Shown here: positions 48,336 through 58,400 of the stretch, piece after piece
How positions within the stretch are numbered: position 1 is the stretch's first letter
Layout of the letters: each line of letters starts with the position of its first letter
The notes under the pieces: model-generated
The model's database searches: none
What the model was told of the DNA's origin: nothing
Seen by the model: the letters and a program-made list of their open reading frames with translations, nothing else
Position numbers and translations under genes: made by a program
NCBI RefSeq assembly: GCF_017299535.1
Contig: NZ_CP071238.1
Coordinates: forward strand, 2,666,001 to 2,730,000
DNA length: 64,000 nucleotides
DNA from: Serratia marcescens subsp. marcescens ATCC 13880
GTDB taxonomy: Bacteria; Pseudomonadota; Gammaproteobacteria; Enterobacterales; Enterobacteriaceae
Direction of reading: 5' to 3'

Positions 48336-50944
48336 TGTTGCTCCCCAGGTTGTGAGAGGGCCTGCTCCAGCCACTCCTGTAAATTGTCGCCGAAGCGCAA
48401 ACTGCGCCACAGCTGAAACACGTTTTCCTGATGGCGATAGTTCAGGATCACCTCGCGCTTGGCGCTTTTCTGCGGGTTGATGCCGTCGATGCGCGCGCTC
48501 AGCGTCAGCTCGCCCAGGTTGTCGAGATCGACCCGGGCGTGCGAACGGTTGATTTCCATGTAGCGCAGCCAGTCGATCGCCGCGCCGGTCGCCAGGTTGT
48601 TGCTGCCGATGGCGTCGGCCATGTCTTTGTCCAGGCGCAGCGTCAACGTGCCGGCGTTGGCGATCCAGCCGTTTTGCACCAGCCATTTCGGGTGATTCAG
48701 GAACAGCGGCAGCTCGCCGTCGACCCGGCCGGACATGGCGAACTGCTTCGGTTTCAGAGCGGTGAACAGCGCGCTGAGATCGACCTTGTCCAGCTTCAGC
48801 ACCGCGGCGTCATGCTGCGGCAACCGCAGCGCCGACAGGCTGATATGCCCGTTGAGCATGTCCACGCCGACGTTGCTCAACGTCAGCGGCTGCCTTTCGC
48901 TATAAGGATAGGTGCCCTGCAGATCGGCGGAAATGTTCTGCATCTCGAACAGGTTGCTGAAAGACTTGATGCGCAGCGACACCGGCTGTTTGGCCCCCAA
49001 TTGCCACTGATGCTGCTTGAACCGGTACGACAGGATAAAATCCAGGCCGCTCATCTCGCCGTCCTTCAGCCACATGCCGCCGTTTTTCACCACCCAGTGG
49101 CCACCGGCCTCAAACCCCTGTTCGCGCGCGGCGGAAAACGCCGACTGCGCGTAAAACTCGCCGTCGCGCAGCGTGAGATTGAGATCCGGCGCCAGCAGCG
49201 GTTGGAACACCTTCAGCGACTGTTTCGGCCACCAGGCTTCGCCGCGCAGACGTTCGCCGTCCCAACGGCCGCGCAGCGCGATCGGCCCAATCTGTTGCGC
49301 CTGCAGTTTGCCCTGCAGTTGGAAACTGTCCGGCGAACGGCCGTTTACCTGCAGCGCCAGCACCGGCGCCGGCAGATAGCCGCCGTCGCTGAAGCTGACC
49401 TTATCCGCCGCCAGCTGCAACTCGCCGTTGAACTGCGGACTTTGTTCATCACGCCGCCAGCGCAGCGGCTGATTGAGGCTCAGGCGCGGCGCGGCGACCG
49501 TCACCAGACCGTACTTCAACTTATCGAAGCCGGTGGAAAGTTTGTCGAGCACCAACTCACTGTCGCGCCAACGGCCGCTGCCGGCGACGTCCCAGGCGGC
49601 CTGCAGCGGCGGCAAGCGGCCATTGCCCCAGTAACGCCATTGCCAGTTGCCCTTGTCCGGCCAGAAATCCTGTGCCTGGCCGTCCAGGTGCAGCTTGAAG
49701 CGGCCCCAGTAACTGTCGCTGGCGCTCAAAATCGCCTGCAGGCGGCCGGTGATGCCGGCGGCGGTCACCTTCACGCCCGCCAGCGGCAAACGCGCCTCTT
49801 CCAGCGTCATTTCCGGCGTCACCTTGCCCCACAGGCGCAGCAGCGACCCCGGCTGCAGCACCAGCGTCGGGTTGAGAATGCTGCCGCCGATCACGCCCGG
49901 GATCGACGCGGTAGTGGAAAAGTCGGCCAGATTGGCCTGGCCGGTCAGTTGGAAGCGCAGATCGCTGTCGGTCAACCCCACCTTGCCCGGCCCGAGGGTG
50001 AGCACCGCATTGCCCTTGCCGTTGTGACCCGCGGTGATGACGTTCAGCCGCGCGCTGATCTCCGTTTCATCCAGCCCTTTGCTCCAATCGTGCAGCGCGA
50101 TGCTGAGCCCGCCGTTCAACGGCTGCTCGCTGTACGGCCAACGCCACTCTCCCTGCTTAATGCTGACCCGCTGCGGCGAGACTTCCCACGGCAACACCGC
50201 CAGCGGGCGATCGTCACCTTTTTCGCTTACCGTCAACACGCCCTGCTGCTGTTGCCAGCGCATGTCCAGCAATACCGGTTTTTCCAGATAGGCGGTCTGC
50301 ATTTCCCCCTGCAACGAGCCCTGCGTCGGCAGGCTAGCCAGATCCAACGGAATGGTTATCTTGCCGGCGAGGTGCAGCGGTTGTGCGCTGTTGGGCGGAA
50401 CCACGGTCAGGCTCTGCAACGTCAGCTGCTGTTTTTCATCCAGCTGCGCCTCGGCGCTCAGATTCGGCCCCCGATAATGCAGACGTTGCCCGTCGGGGCC
50501 GGAGGAAAGCTGCAGCTTGCCGGCATAGCGCTGCCAGGGAATGAGCGTCAGGTCATTAATGGTGAGATCCAGCGGCGGCAACTGTTGCTGCAGCTGATCG
50601 AGCGCCAGCGGCGCGCTGTTGGCGTCGCCGCTCGGCAGTTTTGACAAACAGGCGCTATCGACGCTGACCTTATCGCTCGACAGCTGCCAGCGGCCCTGGC
50701 GGTAAGCCAGCCGCGTCGGCCCAACGTTGGCCAACAGGCAATCTTGCGCAGTGAAACGCGCCCCCGCCAATGCCAGGCCGCCCTGGCGCCAGTGCAATTT
50801 GCCCTGCAATTCCAGGCGGCTCCCCGCCGGCAACCAATGCGATAACACCCCCGGCAGCCAGCGCGGCAAGGTTTGCCACAACGCCAGCACCAGGATTGCG
50901 CAGCCCGCCACCGTCCCTATGAATACTTTCAATCGCCTGGTCAT
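48332..50944 (-). CDS. ydbH: YdbH, AsmA-like intermembrane phospholipid-transport protein
   Basis: An 870-residue protein with one N-terminal membrane anchor (about 7-24) and a long periplasmic beta-rich region, as in E. coli YdbH (879). It is one of the AsmA-like proteins, partly redundant with YhdP and TamB, that form a hydrophobic groove across the periplasm. The frame stays open to 51076, but the ATG at 50942-50944 gives the anchor at the right place. The extra upstream part is not supported by homology. Confidence 0.92.
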   Translation of the reverse strand: MTRRLKVFIGTVAGCAILVLALWQTLPRWLPGVLSHWLPAGSRLELQGKLHWRQGGLALAGARFTAQDCLLANVGPTRLAYRQGRWQLSSDKVSVDSACLSKLPSGDANSAPLALDQLQQQLPPLDLTINDLTLIPWQRYAGKLQLSSGPDGQRLHYRGPNLSAEAQLDEKQQLTLQSLTVVPPNSAQPLHLAGKITIPLDLASLPTQGSLQGEMQTAYLEKPVLLDMRWQQQQGVLTVSEKGDDRPLAVLPWEVSPQRVSIKQGEWRWPYSEQPLNGGLSIALHDWSKGLDETEISARLNVITAGHNGKGNAVLTLGPGKVGLTDSDLRFQLTGQANLADFSTTASIPGVIGGSILNPTLVLQPGSLLRLWGKVTPEMTLEEARLPLAGVKVTAAGITGRLQAILSASDSYWGRFKLHLDGQAQDFWPDKGNWQWRYWGNGRLPPLQAAWDVAGSGRWRDSELVLDKLSTGFDKLKYGLVTVAAPRLSLNQPLRWRRDEQSPQFNGELQLAADKVSFSDGGYLPAPVLALQVNGRSPDSFQLQGKLQAQQIGPIALRGRWDGERLRGEAWWPKQSLKVFQPLLAPDLNLTLRDGEFYAQSAFSAAREQGFEAGGHWVVKNGGMWLKDGEMSGLDFILSYRFKQHQWQLGAKQPVSLRIKSFSNLFEMQNISADLQGTYPYSERQPLTLSNVGVDMLNGHISLSALRLPQHDAAVLKLDKVDLSALFTALKPKQFAMSGRVDGELPLFLNHPKWLVQNGWIANAGTLTLRLDKDMADAIGSNNLATGAAIDWLRYMEINRSHARVDLDNLGELTLSARIDGINPQKSAKREVILNYRHQENVFQLWRSLRFGDNLQEWLEQALSQPGEQQ

Positions 50945-51139
50945 TAAATGATTGCTTCGTTCCTGAGTTAGGCATTGGTTAAGTCTATGCCTGAATTGAC
51001 AATAATGATGGCACGAATTTGACATAGGGTGAAGCCGAGCGGGCTCGGAGAAGCGATTTGCACCTTTTTGGCGCAAACGTGTGCGGAGTTGTAGATTTTC
51101 GTTACAACTACATCACATAAACAGGACAGTTTTCAGACT

Positions 51140-51258
51140 TTTGTTATTGTTGTTACCGTTGATGATTAATAGTCTTGCAACCATTCTAATAAAAGTTTAG
51201 CTGCTAGCTAACTGTGTACTAGAGAAGCCATTCCCCACACCCCCGTGGGGATTTTTTT
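51140..51258 (+). ncRNA. Candidate small RNA upstream of ydbH
   Basis: A T-rich and AT-rich stretch with TTGTTA/TTGTTG -35-like and TAATAG -10-like sequences (about 51143-51175) leads into a GC stem TCCCCAC/GTGGGGA (51232-51238, 51245-51251) and seven T (51252-51258). The 5' end is a guess. It does not resemble MicC, RprA, MicA or other enterobacterial sRNAs I know. Confidence 0.3.
51232..51258 (+). terminator. Orphan rho-independent terminator
   Basis: Seven-base GC stem, six-base loop ACCCCC and seven T on the plus strand, with no plus-strand gene upstream for more than 3 kb. Confidence 0.85.
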
Positions 51259-51268
51259 GCCGTTAATT

Positions 51269-52096
51269 TCAAATCACGGCCTCAATAAAAGCCTGTACTA
51301 TGCGGCTGTCGCTCGCTTTACGCCAGATAGCATAAATATCGCTGCGCATTTCATTCCCGCACTCGATATACGCCACCTCCCGCTGTCGCGCGAGGCTTTC
51401 AGGGACAAACGCATACCCCAACCCCGCTGTTACGCAGGCGAATATCACGTCGTAGCATTCCACCTCCAGCAGCGCGGCGGGGATGATTTGCTGCTTTTGC
51501 AGCCAGGCGTCCACCAGATGGCGATAGTGGCATTGACGCGAATAAACATAGAGATCGCTTTTTGCCAGCAACGCTGGCTGATACGCCCCGCCAATGAAGA
51601 CCAAACGCTCCTGAAAAGCACGCCGGCTCTGCAGCTGCGGATGTTCTATCGGCCCATCTGAAAACACCACGTCCAGAGTCCCTTTTTGCAATTGAAACTC
51701 CAGATCCAGCGAATAGCCTTGCACCACACTCAACTGAACGCGGCGGTTCTGCGCACGGTAATGCGCCAACTTTTGCGGCAGATGATGACTCAAGGCGATA
51801 TCCAGCGCGCCAAGCTTCAATTCACCCTGTACCGGATCCTGTTCAAGCTGCGCTCGCGCCCGCTCTTCGATAGCCAAAAAGCGCTTGGCCTTATGGTAAA
51901 GCGCCCGGCCTTCCGGTGTGAGCGACAGCCGATTGCGCTCACGATCAAATAGCGTAACGCCATACGCCGTTTCCAACTCTTTTAATTTCTTGGTCACGTT
52001 AGAGGGCACGCAAAACAGCCGCTCCGCCGCAGCCGTGAGACTCTCCGACTCCACCACCATACAAAAGGTGACCAACTGAGCACGTTTCAACACCAC
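51269..52096 (-). CDS. LysR-family transcriptional regulator
   Basis: A 275-residue LTTR with an N-terminal winged HTH (about 3-60, LTAAAERLFCVPSNVTKKLKELE) and an effector domain. It lacks an ATG: the candidates are GTG at 52094-52096, the next GTG, or TTG at 52088-52090. A GAAGGG lies close to the first two, and spacing slightly favours the later ones. It is divergent from a small ABM monooxygenase gene, which it probably controls. Confidence 0.85.
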   Translation of the reverse strand: MVLKRAQLVTFCMVVESESLTAAAERLFCVPSNVTKKLKELETAYGVTLFDRERNRLSLTPEGRALYHKAKRFLAIEERARAQLEQDPVQGELKLGALDIALSHHLPQKLAHYRAQNRRVQLSVVQGYSLDLEFQLQKGTLDVVFSDGPIEHPQLQSRRAFQERLVFIGGAYQPALLAKSDLYVYSRQCHYRHLVDAWLQKQQIIPAALLEVECYDVIFACVTAGLGYAFVPESLARQREVAYIECGNEMRSDIYAIWRKASDSRIVQAFIEAVI

Positions 52097-52118
52097 AACC
52101 CTTCACCAAAAATGAATG

Positions 52119-52133
52119 ATAACCGAACTTTAT
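52119..52133. promoter_or_regulatory. LysR-type T-N11-A site
   Basis: ATAA-CCGAACT-TTAT is an inverted repeat of the T-N11-A form typical of LysR regulators, placed between the divergent LysR and ABM genes. Confidence 0.4.
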
Positions 52134-52232
52134 TTCACTTTTAATCAACCATCAAGCCCATAGAATCCTCGCAGTCAGCACATTGCTGCCTCCTGGAAAT
52201 TCCAGTTTCATTATCGACAGAGGAAATAAACC

Positions 52233-52523
52233 ATGATCACACTCAACGTCTTTTTTCAGGTCAACCCGGCCAAACGCCCAGCTTTTCTCAGTCTGCTCAA
52301 CACTATGGTGCAGGAATCCAATAAAGAAACCGGCTGCTCTTTTTACCAGCTTTGGCAATGCCAGAACGATGAAAACAGCTATGCGCTGATCGAAAACTGG
52401 GACGATAAGGCGGCGCTTTCGGCACACCAGAAAACGCCGCATTGGATCGCCTTTAACGATGCCGTCAACGGGTATTTGACCCATGATTACGATGAGCACC
52501 ATTACACGGAAATCGCTCGCTAA
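52233..52523 (+). CDS. Antibiotic-biosynthesis monooxygenase (ABM) domain protein
   Basis: A 96-residue ferredoxin-like-fold protein of the ABM family, which includes quinol monooxygenase YgiN and autoinducer-degrading LsrG. Typical features are the first strand ITLNVFFQVNPAKRPAF, NKETGCSFYQLW and the late TPHWIAFNDAVNGYL. AGAGGAAA precedes the ATG. It is divergent from a LysR regulator. The substrate is likely a quinone or small aldehyde, unproven. Confidence 0.82.
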   Translation: MITLNVFFQVNPAKRPAFLSLLNTMVQESNKETGCSFYQLWQCQNDENSYALIENWDDKAALSAHQKTPHWIAFNDAVNGYLTHDYDEHHYTEIAR

Positions 52524-52607
52524 CATCGCGTGAACCGGCCCAATGCGGGCCGGTTTCATCCCCCTGTTTCATCGGACAAACCCCGTGCAGGACAAACCGC
52601 TAACCAA

Positions 52608-52636
52608 TTGTCGAATTTACTAAAATCTGTTAAATT
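52608..52636 (+). promoter_or_regulatory. Promoter of ldhA
   Basis: TTGTCG (52608-52613), a 17-base spacer and TAAATT (52631-52636), 30 bases before the ldhA start. Confidence 0.45.
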
Positions 52637-52665
52637 GATCACAAAATCACGGTGGAGAAACCACG

Positions 52666-53658
52666 ATGAAATTGGCGATATACAGTACCAAACAGTATGA
52701 CCGTAAATACCTCGAACTGGTGAACCAGCAGTTTGGCTATGAGCTGGAATTCTTCGACTTTTTACTCAGTAAAAAAACCGCCAAAACGGCCGCCGGTTGC
52801 AAGGCGGTGTGTATCTTCGTCAACGACGACGGCAGCCGTGAAGTGCTCGAAGAACTGGCGGCGCTGGGCGTCGAAATTCTCGCCCTGCGCTGCGCCGGTT
52901 TTAATAACGTCGATCTGGACGCCGCCAAAGAACTGGGCATCAAGGTGGTGCGCGTGCCGGCCTACTCGCCGGAGGCCGTGGCGGAACACGCGGTAGGCAT
53001 GATGATGTGCCTGAACCGCCGTATTCACCGCGCTTATCAGCGTACCCGTGACGCCAACTTCTCGCTGGAAGGGCTGATCGGTTTTAACATGCACAATCGC
53101 ACCGCCGGCGTGATCGGCACCGGTAAAATCGGCGTGGCGACAATGCGCATTCTGAAAGGCTTCGGCATGAAGCTGCTGGCCTACGATCCGTTCCCGAGCG
53201 AACAGGCGCTGGAACTGGGCGCGGAGTATGTCGATCTGAAGACGCTGTACGCGCAATCCGACGTGATCACCCTGCACTGCCCGCTGACGCCGGAGAACCA
53301 CCATTTGCTGAATGCCGACGCCTTCGCGATGATGAAAAACGGCGTAATGGTGATCAACACCAGCCGCGGCGCGCTCATCGACTCCACCGCCGCCATCGAT
53401 GCGCTGAAGCAGCAAAAAATCGGCGCCCTCGGGATGGACGTCTACGAGAACGAACGCGATCTGTTCTTTGAGGACAAGTCTAACGACGTGATTCAGGATG
53501 ACGTGTTCCGCCGCCTGTCGGCCTGCCACAACGTGCTGTTCACCGGCCATCAGGCTTTCCTGACCGAAGAGGCGTTGACCAGCATTTCCCAAACCACGCT
53601 GCAGAACATCAGCCAGTTGGATCGCGGCGAAGCCTGCCCGAACCAGTTGAACGCCTGA
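52666..53658 (+). CDS. ldhA: D-lactate dehydrogenase (fermentative)
   Basis: A 330-residue NADH-dependent D-2-hydroxyacid dehydrogenase that reduces pyruvate to D-lactate. The Rossmann motif is GVIGTGKIGVATMRIL, catalytic Arg is in INTSRGALIDS and the catalytic His is in FTGHQAFLT. Length is that of E. coli LdhA (329). GGAG precedes the ATG. In E. coli, hslJ and ydbK follow, as here. Confidence 0.97.
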   Translation: MKLAIYSTKQYDRKYLELVNQQFGYELEFFDFLLSKKTAKTAAGCKAVCIFVNDDGSREVLEELAALGVEILALRCAGFNNVDLDAAKELGIKVVRVPAYSPEAVAEHAVGMMMCLNRRIHRAYQRTRDANFSLEGLIGFNMHNRTAGVIGTGKIGVATMRILKGFGMKLLAYDPFPSEQALELGAEYVDLKTLYAQSDVITLHCPLTPENHHLLNADAFAMMKNGVMVINTSRGALIDSTAAIDALKQQKIGALGMDVYENERDLFFEDKSNDVIQDDVFRRLSACHNVLFTGHQAFLTEEALTSISQTTLQNISQLDRGEACPNQLNA

Positions 53659-53669
53659 GCGTAACCTCG

Positions 53670-53697
53670 GGGCGCCCTTGCGGCGCCCTGTTTATTT
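53670..53697 (+). terminator. Rho-independent terminator of ldhA
   Basis: Stem GGGCGCC (53670-53676) and GGCGCCC (53682-53688), five-base loop, then TGTTTATTT. Confidence 0.75.
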
Positions 53698-53708
53698 GAG
53701 AGAACGCG

Positions 53709-54137
53709 ATGAGAAAAACCACGGTGGCCGCCCTTGCGGCGCTGGCCTTAGCGGGGTGCAGCATGAAACCACACACGGCCGTCACGCCAGGCGATCTGCT
53801 GCATCACAACTTCGTGTTGCAAAGCGTGGATGGCGACACGGCAAAATCACCGGCGGGCGGCGGGCTGCTCAATCTGGAGTTCGGCGAGAACCTGCATGTC
53901 TCCGGCACGATGTGCAACCGCTTTTTCGGTCAGGGGCAATTACGCGACGGCGTGCTGACGGTGAAATCGCTGGCCACGACGCGCAAGCTGTGCCCTGATG
54001 AGCAGCGAAACCGCTGGGATCGGGTGATCGGCACCGTGCTGGAAAACGGCGCCGAAGTGACGCTAAACGCACAGCAGCTGACGCTCACCGGCAGCGGCCA
54101 CACGCTTATTTATACCCTGCGCGATTGGGTGTATTGA
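53709..54137 (+). CDS. hslJ: Heat-shock lipoprotein HslJ (META domain)
   Basis: A 142-residue outer-membrane lipoprotein with the lipobox LAGCS around residue 17, followed by a META domain (LEFGENLHVSGTMCNRFFGQ, then KLCPDEQRNRWDRV). It is named for heat induction in E. coli and linked to novobiocin tolerance. GAGAG precedes the ATG. It stands 50 bases after ldhA, beyond a terminator. Confidence 0.93.
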   Translation: MRKTTVAALAALALAGCSMKPHTAVTPGDLLHHNFVLQSVDGDTAKSPAGGGLLNLEFGENLHVSGTMCNRFFGQGQLRDGVLTVKSLATTRKLCPDEQRNRWDRVIGTVLENGAEVTLNAQQLTLTGSGHTLIYTLRDWVY

Positions 54138-54160
54138 TCCTGCAGGCCAGGCGCCGGGGC

Positions 54161-54415
54161 TTACCCGGCGCAGCTGCCCAGGGCCAGCGTGCGCTCTTCG
54201 CACTGCTTGCCGTTCGGCATCTGGCACATGCGCAGCGCTTCACCATTCAAATTGTGCGCGATGGTGGTAACGCCACCGACCGCCGCGCAACCGGTGCTGG
54301 TCTGCAACGTATTGATTCTGGCACTGTTGCCCTGCTGTACTGGCTCTTCGTTATTGCTGCTGCAGGCGGCTAAAAGCAGCACGGCGCTGGCAAGCAGCCA
54401 TTTTGATGTCGTCAT
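54161..54415 (-). CDS. DUF333-family lipoprotein
   Basis: An 84-residue lipoprotein (signal and lipobox LLAACSS near residue 18) with a DUF333 domain: ARINTLQTSTGCAAVGG and a later CQMPNGKQCEE, giving four conserved cysteines or near-cysteines. AGGAG lies before the ATG at 54413-54415. The frame extends to 54592 but the rest is upstream DNA. The role of DUF333 proteins is unknown. Confidence 0.88.
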   Translation of the reverse strand: MTTSKWLLASAVLLLAACSSNNEEPVQQGNSARINTLQTSTGCAAVGGVTTIAHNLNGEALRMCQMPNGKQCEERTLALGSCAG

Positions 54416-54779
54416 TATCCCACTCCTGAACCCGGAACTGCGCTGTGTAAAATCGCCATTGCTGATAACGCGCGTCACTTGGCGGACACGTTTCGCTATC
54501 TTTGATGCAAACTTGTTTAATCTAGCTCGATATATAAATAATGAAAATATATTCCAGCCATTATTTGTCGTTTTTTTGCGCCGGCCGGACATTTATTTTG
54601 TTTGCAGAATATTTCCGTGACGGCGCCACTCGCTGCCAAGCGCTGGCCGCACGCAAAAAGTGATAACGTCACCGCTGCCATCGAGGAAGTTTTTCCCGCG
54701 ACATTGGTATTAATTATCTTCGCGTGCTTTCATTGCGGCGGCGCATTTTTTGCTACCGGAGAGAACGATATTTGCGTCT

Positions 54780-54877
54780 ATGCTGGCGGCGCTAAGTAAT
54801 TAGCATTCCACTATTTTCAGTGAATGATGACTGAATTCTTCAACCGGCGCGACTTGCTGTCACGCCGGCCTTTTTTT
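54780..54877 (+). ncRNA. Candidate small RNA upstream of emrE-like gene
   Basis: A stem TTCAGT/ACTGAA (54816-54821, 54830-54835) is followed by TTCTTCAA and a terminator (54844-54868 plus seven T). The pattern of a stem, an A/T-rich single strand and a terminator is typical of Hfq-dependent sRNAs. The 5' end is a guess. Confidence 0.3.
54844..54877 (+). terminator. Orphan rho-independent terminator
   Basis: A ten-base stem with one C-A mismatch (54844-54853 with 54859-54868), TTGCT loop, then CC and seven T. Confidence 0.85.
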
Positions 54878-54892
54878 ACATTAAAATAACAC

Positions 54893-55225
54893 TCAGTGCA
54901 CCGAGGCTTTCGACAGTAAATTAATCACCAGCACGCCGGCAATAATTAATCCCATGCCGACGATCGCCGGCCAATCCAATTTTTGCTGATAAACGAACAC
55001 TGCGGCGACCGACACCAGCACGATGCCCATGCCCGACCAAATCGCATACACGATGCCCAGCGGCATGCTTTTGACCACCATCGACAGCCCCCAAAACGCC
55101 ACGCCATAGCCCAGCACCACCAGCAGCGACGGCCACAGGCGGGTAAAGCCCTCAGAGGCTTTCAACATGGTGGTGGCGATCACTTCCGCGACTATCGCCA
55201 TCGTCAAATACATAAATGCGCTCAT
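54893..55225 (-). CDS. emrE: SMR-family multidrug efflux pump, EmrE-like
   Basis: A 110-residue inner-membrane protein with four hydrophobic helices, the conserved Glu in helix 1 (IVAEVIATTMLK, E14) that binds drug and protons, and GIVYAIWSGMGIVLVS in helix 3. It is closely similar to EmrE and may be the Serratia homologue named SsmE. It exports cationic dyes and quaternary ammonium compounds as a dimer. It is divergent from nifJ. Confidence 0.9.
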   Translation of the reverse strand: MSAFMYLTMAIVAEVIATTMLKASEGFTRLWPSLLVVLGYGVAFWGLSMVVKSMPLGIVYAIWSGMGIVLVSVAAVFVYQQKLDWPAIVGMGLIIAGVLVINLLSKASVH

Positions 55226-55462
55226 GGTTTTCTTCTGTCAATTTGCCGATGCGCAATTATGACGCGCCGGAAATAAATTGTCTTTAAACGGTGAAAACAA
55301 TTTATTGCCCCGGCCCCTAATCGACGAGGAAATACGCTTTTGACGATTTATCACCCGCCACACAAACACGATAAAGCCACGTTCGCCCCCTCTGTTAGAC
55401 TTTTTTCCATTACTGCGAAAGTGCGCTTTCGCGGCTTTGTGAGCAATGAAAAGGTAACGCCG

Positions 55463-58400
55463 ATGATAACTACAGATGGTAATAATGCAGTCGCTTCCGT
55501 GGCCTATCGCACCAACGAAGTGATTGCCATCTACCCTATCACGCCAAGCTCCACCATGGCGGAGCAGGCGGACGCCTGGTCCGGCGATGGCCGGCAAAAC
55601 ATCTGGGGCGATATCCCCCGGGTGGTGGAAATGCAGTCGGAAGGCGGCGCGATCGCCACCGTGCACGGCGCCTTGCAAACCGGCGCGCTGTCGACCTCGT
55701 TCACTTCATCGCAGGGTCTGCTGCTGATGATCCCCACGCTGTACAAACTGGCCGGCGAGCTGACGCCGTTCGTGCTGCACGTCGCCGCGCGCACCGTGGC
55801 CACGCATGCGCTGTCCATCTTCGGCGACCATTCGGACGTGATGGCGGTGCGCCAAACCGGCTGCGCCATGCTGTGCGCCGGCAGCGTGCAGGAGGCGCAG
55901 GACTTCGCGCTGATCTCACAGACCGCCACCCTCAACGCGCGCGTGCCGTTTATCCATTTCTTCGACGGTTTCCGCACCTCGCACGAGATCAACAAGATTG
56001 TGCCTCTCAGCGACGATACGCTGCGGCAAATGCTGCCGCAGGCGGCGATCGACGCCCACCGCCGCCGGGCGCTGTCGCCGGATCATCCGGTGGTGCGCGG
56101 CACTTCCGCCAACCCGGACACCTATTTCCAGTCGCGCGAAGCCACCAACCCGTGGTATGACGCCACCGGCCAACACGTGATCGACGCCATGGAAGCCTTC
56201 GCCGCCCTCACCGGCCGCCACTATCGGCCGTTCGACTATTACGGCCACCCGCAGGCCGAACGCGTGGTGGTGGTGATGGGCTCCGCCGCCGGCACCTGCG
56301 AAGAAGTGATCGACACCCTGCTGACCCGCGGCGAGAAAGTCGGCGTGCTGAAGGTGCGGCTGTTCCGGCCATTCTCCGCCAAACACCTGCTCGGCGCGCT
56401 GCCGGACAGCGTGCGCAGCGTCGCGGTGCTCGATCGCACCAAAGAACCGGGCGCACTGGCCGAGCCGCTGTATCTGGACGTGATGACCGCGCTGGCGGAA
56501 GCCTACAGCCGAGGCGAGCGCGCCACGCTGCCGCGGGTGATCGGCGGCCGTTACGGCCTGTCGTCGAAAGAGTTCGGCCCAGACTGTGCGCTGGCGGTGT
56601 TCCGTGAGCTGGCCCAGCCGCAGCCGCGCCCGCGCTTTACCGTCGGCATCTTCGATGATGTCACCGGGCTTTCACTGCCGCTGAGCGATGAAATCCTGCC
56701 GCAGCGCGCCTCGCTGGAAGCGCTGTTCTACGGTTTGGGCAGCGACGGTTCGGTCTCGGCCACCAAGAACAACATCAAAATCATCGGCAACGCCACGCCG
56801 CTGTATGCGCAGGGCTATTTCGTCTACGACTCCAAAAAGGCCGGCGGCCTGACGGTGTCGCATCTGCGCGTCAGCGAGCAGCCGATCAATTCGGCCTATC
56901 TGGTCAGCCAGGCGGATTTCGTCGGCTGCCACCAGCTGCAGTTTATCGATAAGTACCAGATGGTTGAACGCCTGAAGCCCGGCGGCACCTTCCTGCTCAA
57001 TACCCCTTACGGCGCCGATGAGGTCTGGTCGCGCCTGCCGCAGGAGGTTCAGGCGTTGTTGCACCAACGCCAGGCGCGTTTCTATATCATCAACGCCGCC
57101 AAGCTGGCGCGCGAATGCCGGCTCGGCGCGCGCATCAACACCGTGATGCAGATGGCGTTCTTCCACCTGACGCAGATCCTGCCGAGCGACGTGGCGCTGC
57201 AACAGCTGCAGGACGCCATCGCCCGCAGCTACAGCAGCAAGGGCCAAGAGATCGTCGAGCGCAACTGGCAGGCGCTGGGCGCCACCCGCGGTGCACTGAT
57301 TGAAATTCCGCTGCAGCCGGTCGACGACAGCAGCCCGATGCGCCCGCCGGTGGTCTCGGACGCCGCGCCGGACTTCGTCAAAACCGTTACCGCCGCGATG
57401 CTGGCCGGGCTGGGTGATGCGCTGCCTGTTTCCGCCTTCCCGCCGGACGGCACCTGGCCGGTGGGCACCACCCAGTGGGAAAAGCGCAACATCGCCGAAG
57501 CGATCCCGATCTGGCAGCCCGACCTGTGCACCCAGTGCAACCACTGCGTCGCCGCCTGCCCGCACTCCGCCATTCGCGCCAAAGTGGTTCAGCCGGCGGA
57601 GATGGAACACGCCCCCGCCTCTCTGCAGTCTCTGGATGTCAAAGCGCGCGATATGCGCGGCCAGAAATACGTACTGCAAGTGGCGCCGGAAGATTGCACC
57701 GGCTGTAACCTGTGCGTCGAGGTCTGCCCGGCGAAAGATCGCCAGAACCCGGAGATCAAGGCCATCAACATGGCGTCGCGCCTCGATAATCTGACGGCGG
57801 AAAAAGACAACTACGACTTCTTCCTGCAGCTGCCGGAAATCGATCCGGCGCAGCTGGAGCGCATCGACATTCGCACCTCGCAGCTGATCACGCCGCTGTT
57901 CGAATACTCCGGCGCCTGCTCCGGCTGCGGCGAAACGCCGTACATCAAGCTTCTGACCCAGCTCTATGGCGACCGTTTGCTGATCGCCAACGCCACCGGC
58001 TGTTCCTCGATCTACGGCGGCAATCTGCCGACCACGCCTTACACCACCAACGCCGAAGGGCGCGGGCCGGCGTGGGCCAACTCGCTGTTCGAAGACAACG
58101 CCGAATTCGGCCTGGGCTTCCGTCTGACGGTCGATCAACATCGCGCACGGGTGCTGCGCCTGCTGAACTCGCTGGCGCCGCAGCTGCCGGAGCAGTTGGT
58201 CAATGCCTTGCAGATGGACGACGTGGCGCCGGAGCCGCGCCGCAAGCAAATCGCCGAACTGCGCACGCTGTTGGCGAGTTTCGAAGGTGAAGACGCACGC
58301 CAGCTGGCGGCCGACGCCGATTACCTGGTGGATAAATCCATCTGGCTGATCGGCGGGGACGGTTGGGCCTACGACATCGGCTTCGGCGGTTTGGATCATG

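Larger units (their letters stand above)
50945..51268. other. Intergenic region upstream of ydbH with orphan terminator
   Basis: These 324 bases separate the minus-strand ydbH start from the minus-strand end of the LysR gene. No open frame is convincing on either strand. The right side ends in a strong plus-strand terminator, for which no plus-strand gene is visible. Confidence 0.5.
54416..54892. other. Intergenic region with orphan plus-strand terminator
   Basis: These 477 bases lie between two minus-strand genes. A 65-codon plus-strand frame at 54602-54799 has no ribosome site and no family features. The region ends in a hairpin pair and a strong plus-strand terminator. Confidence 0.5.

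Noticed and set aside
48431..50644. A 737-codon open frame on the plus strand inside ydbH
   Set aside because: It lies antisense to a gene with clear homology; its Arg/Gln/His-rich translation is the usual shadow of GC-rich codons.
54602..54799. A 65-codon plus-strand frame in the region before the emrE-like gene
   Set aside because: No Shine-Dalgarno sequence, odd composition and no recognisable fold; a non-coding explanation fits better.
54780..54877. MicC homologue
   Set aside because: Position relative to nifJ/ydbK is similar to E. coli, but the sequence shares no visible MicC segments.
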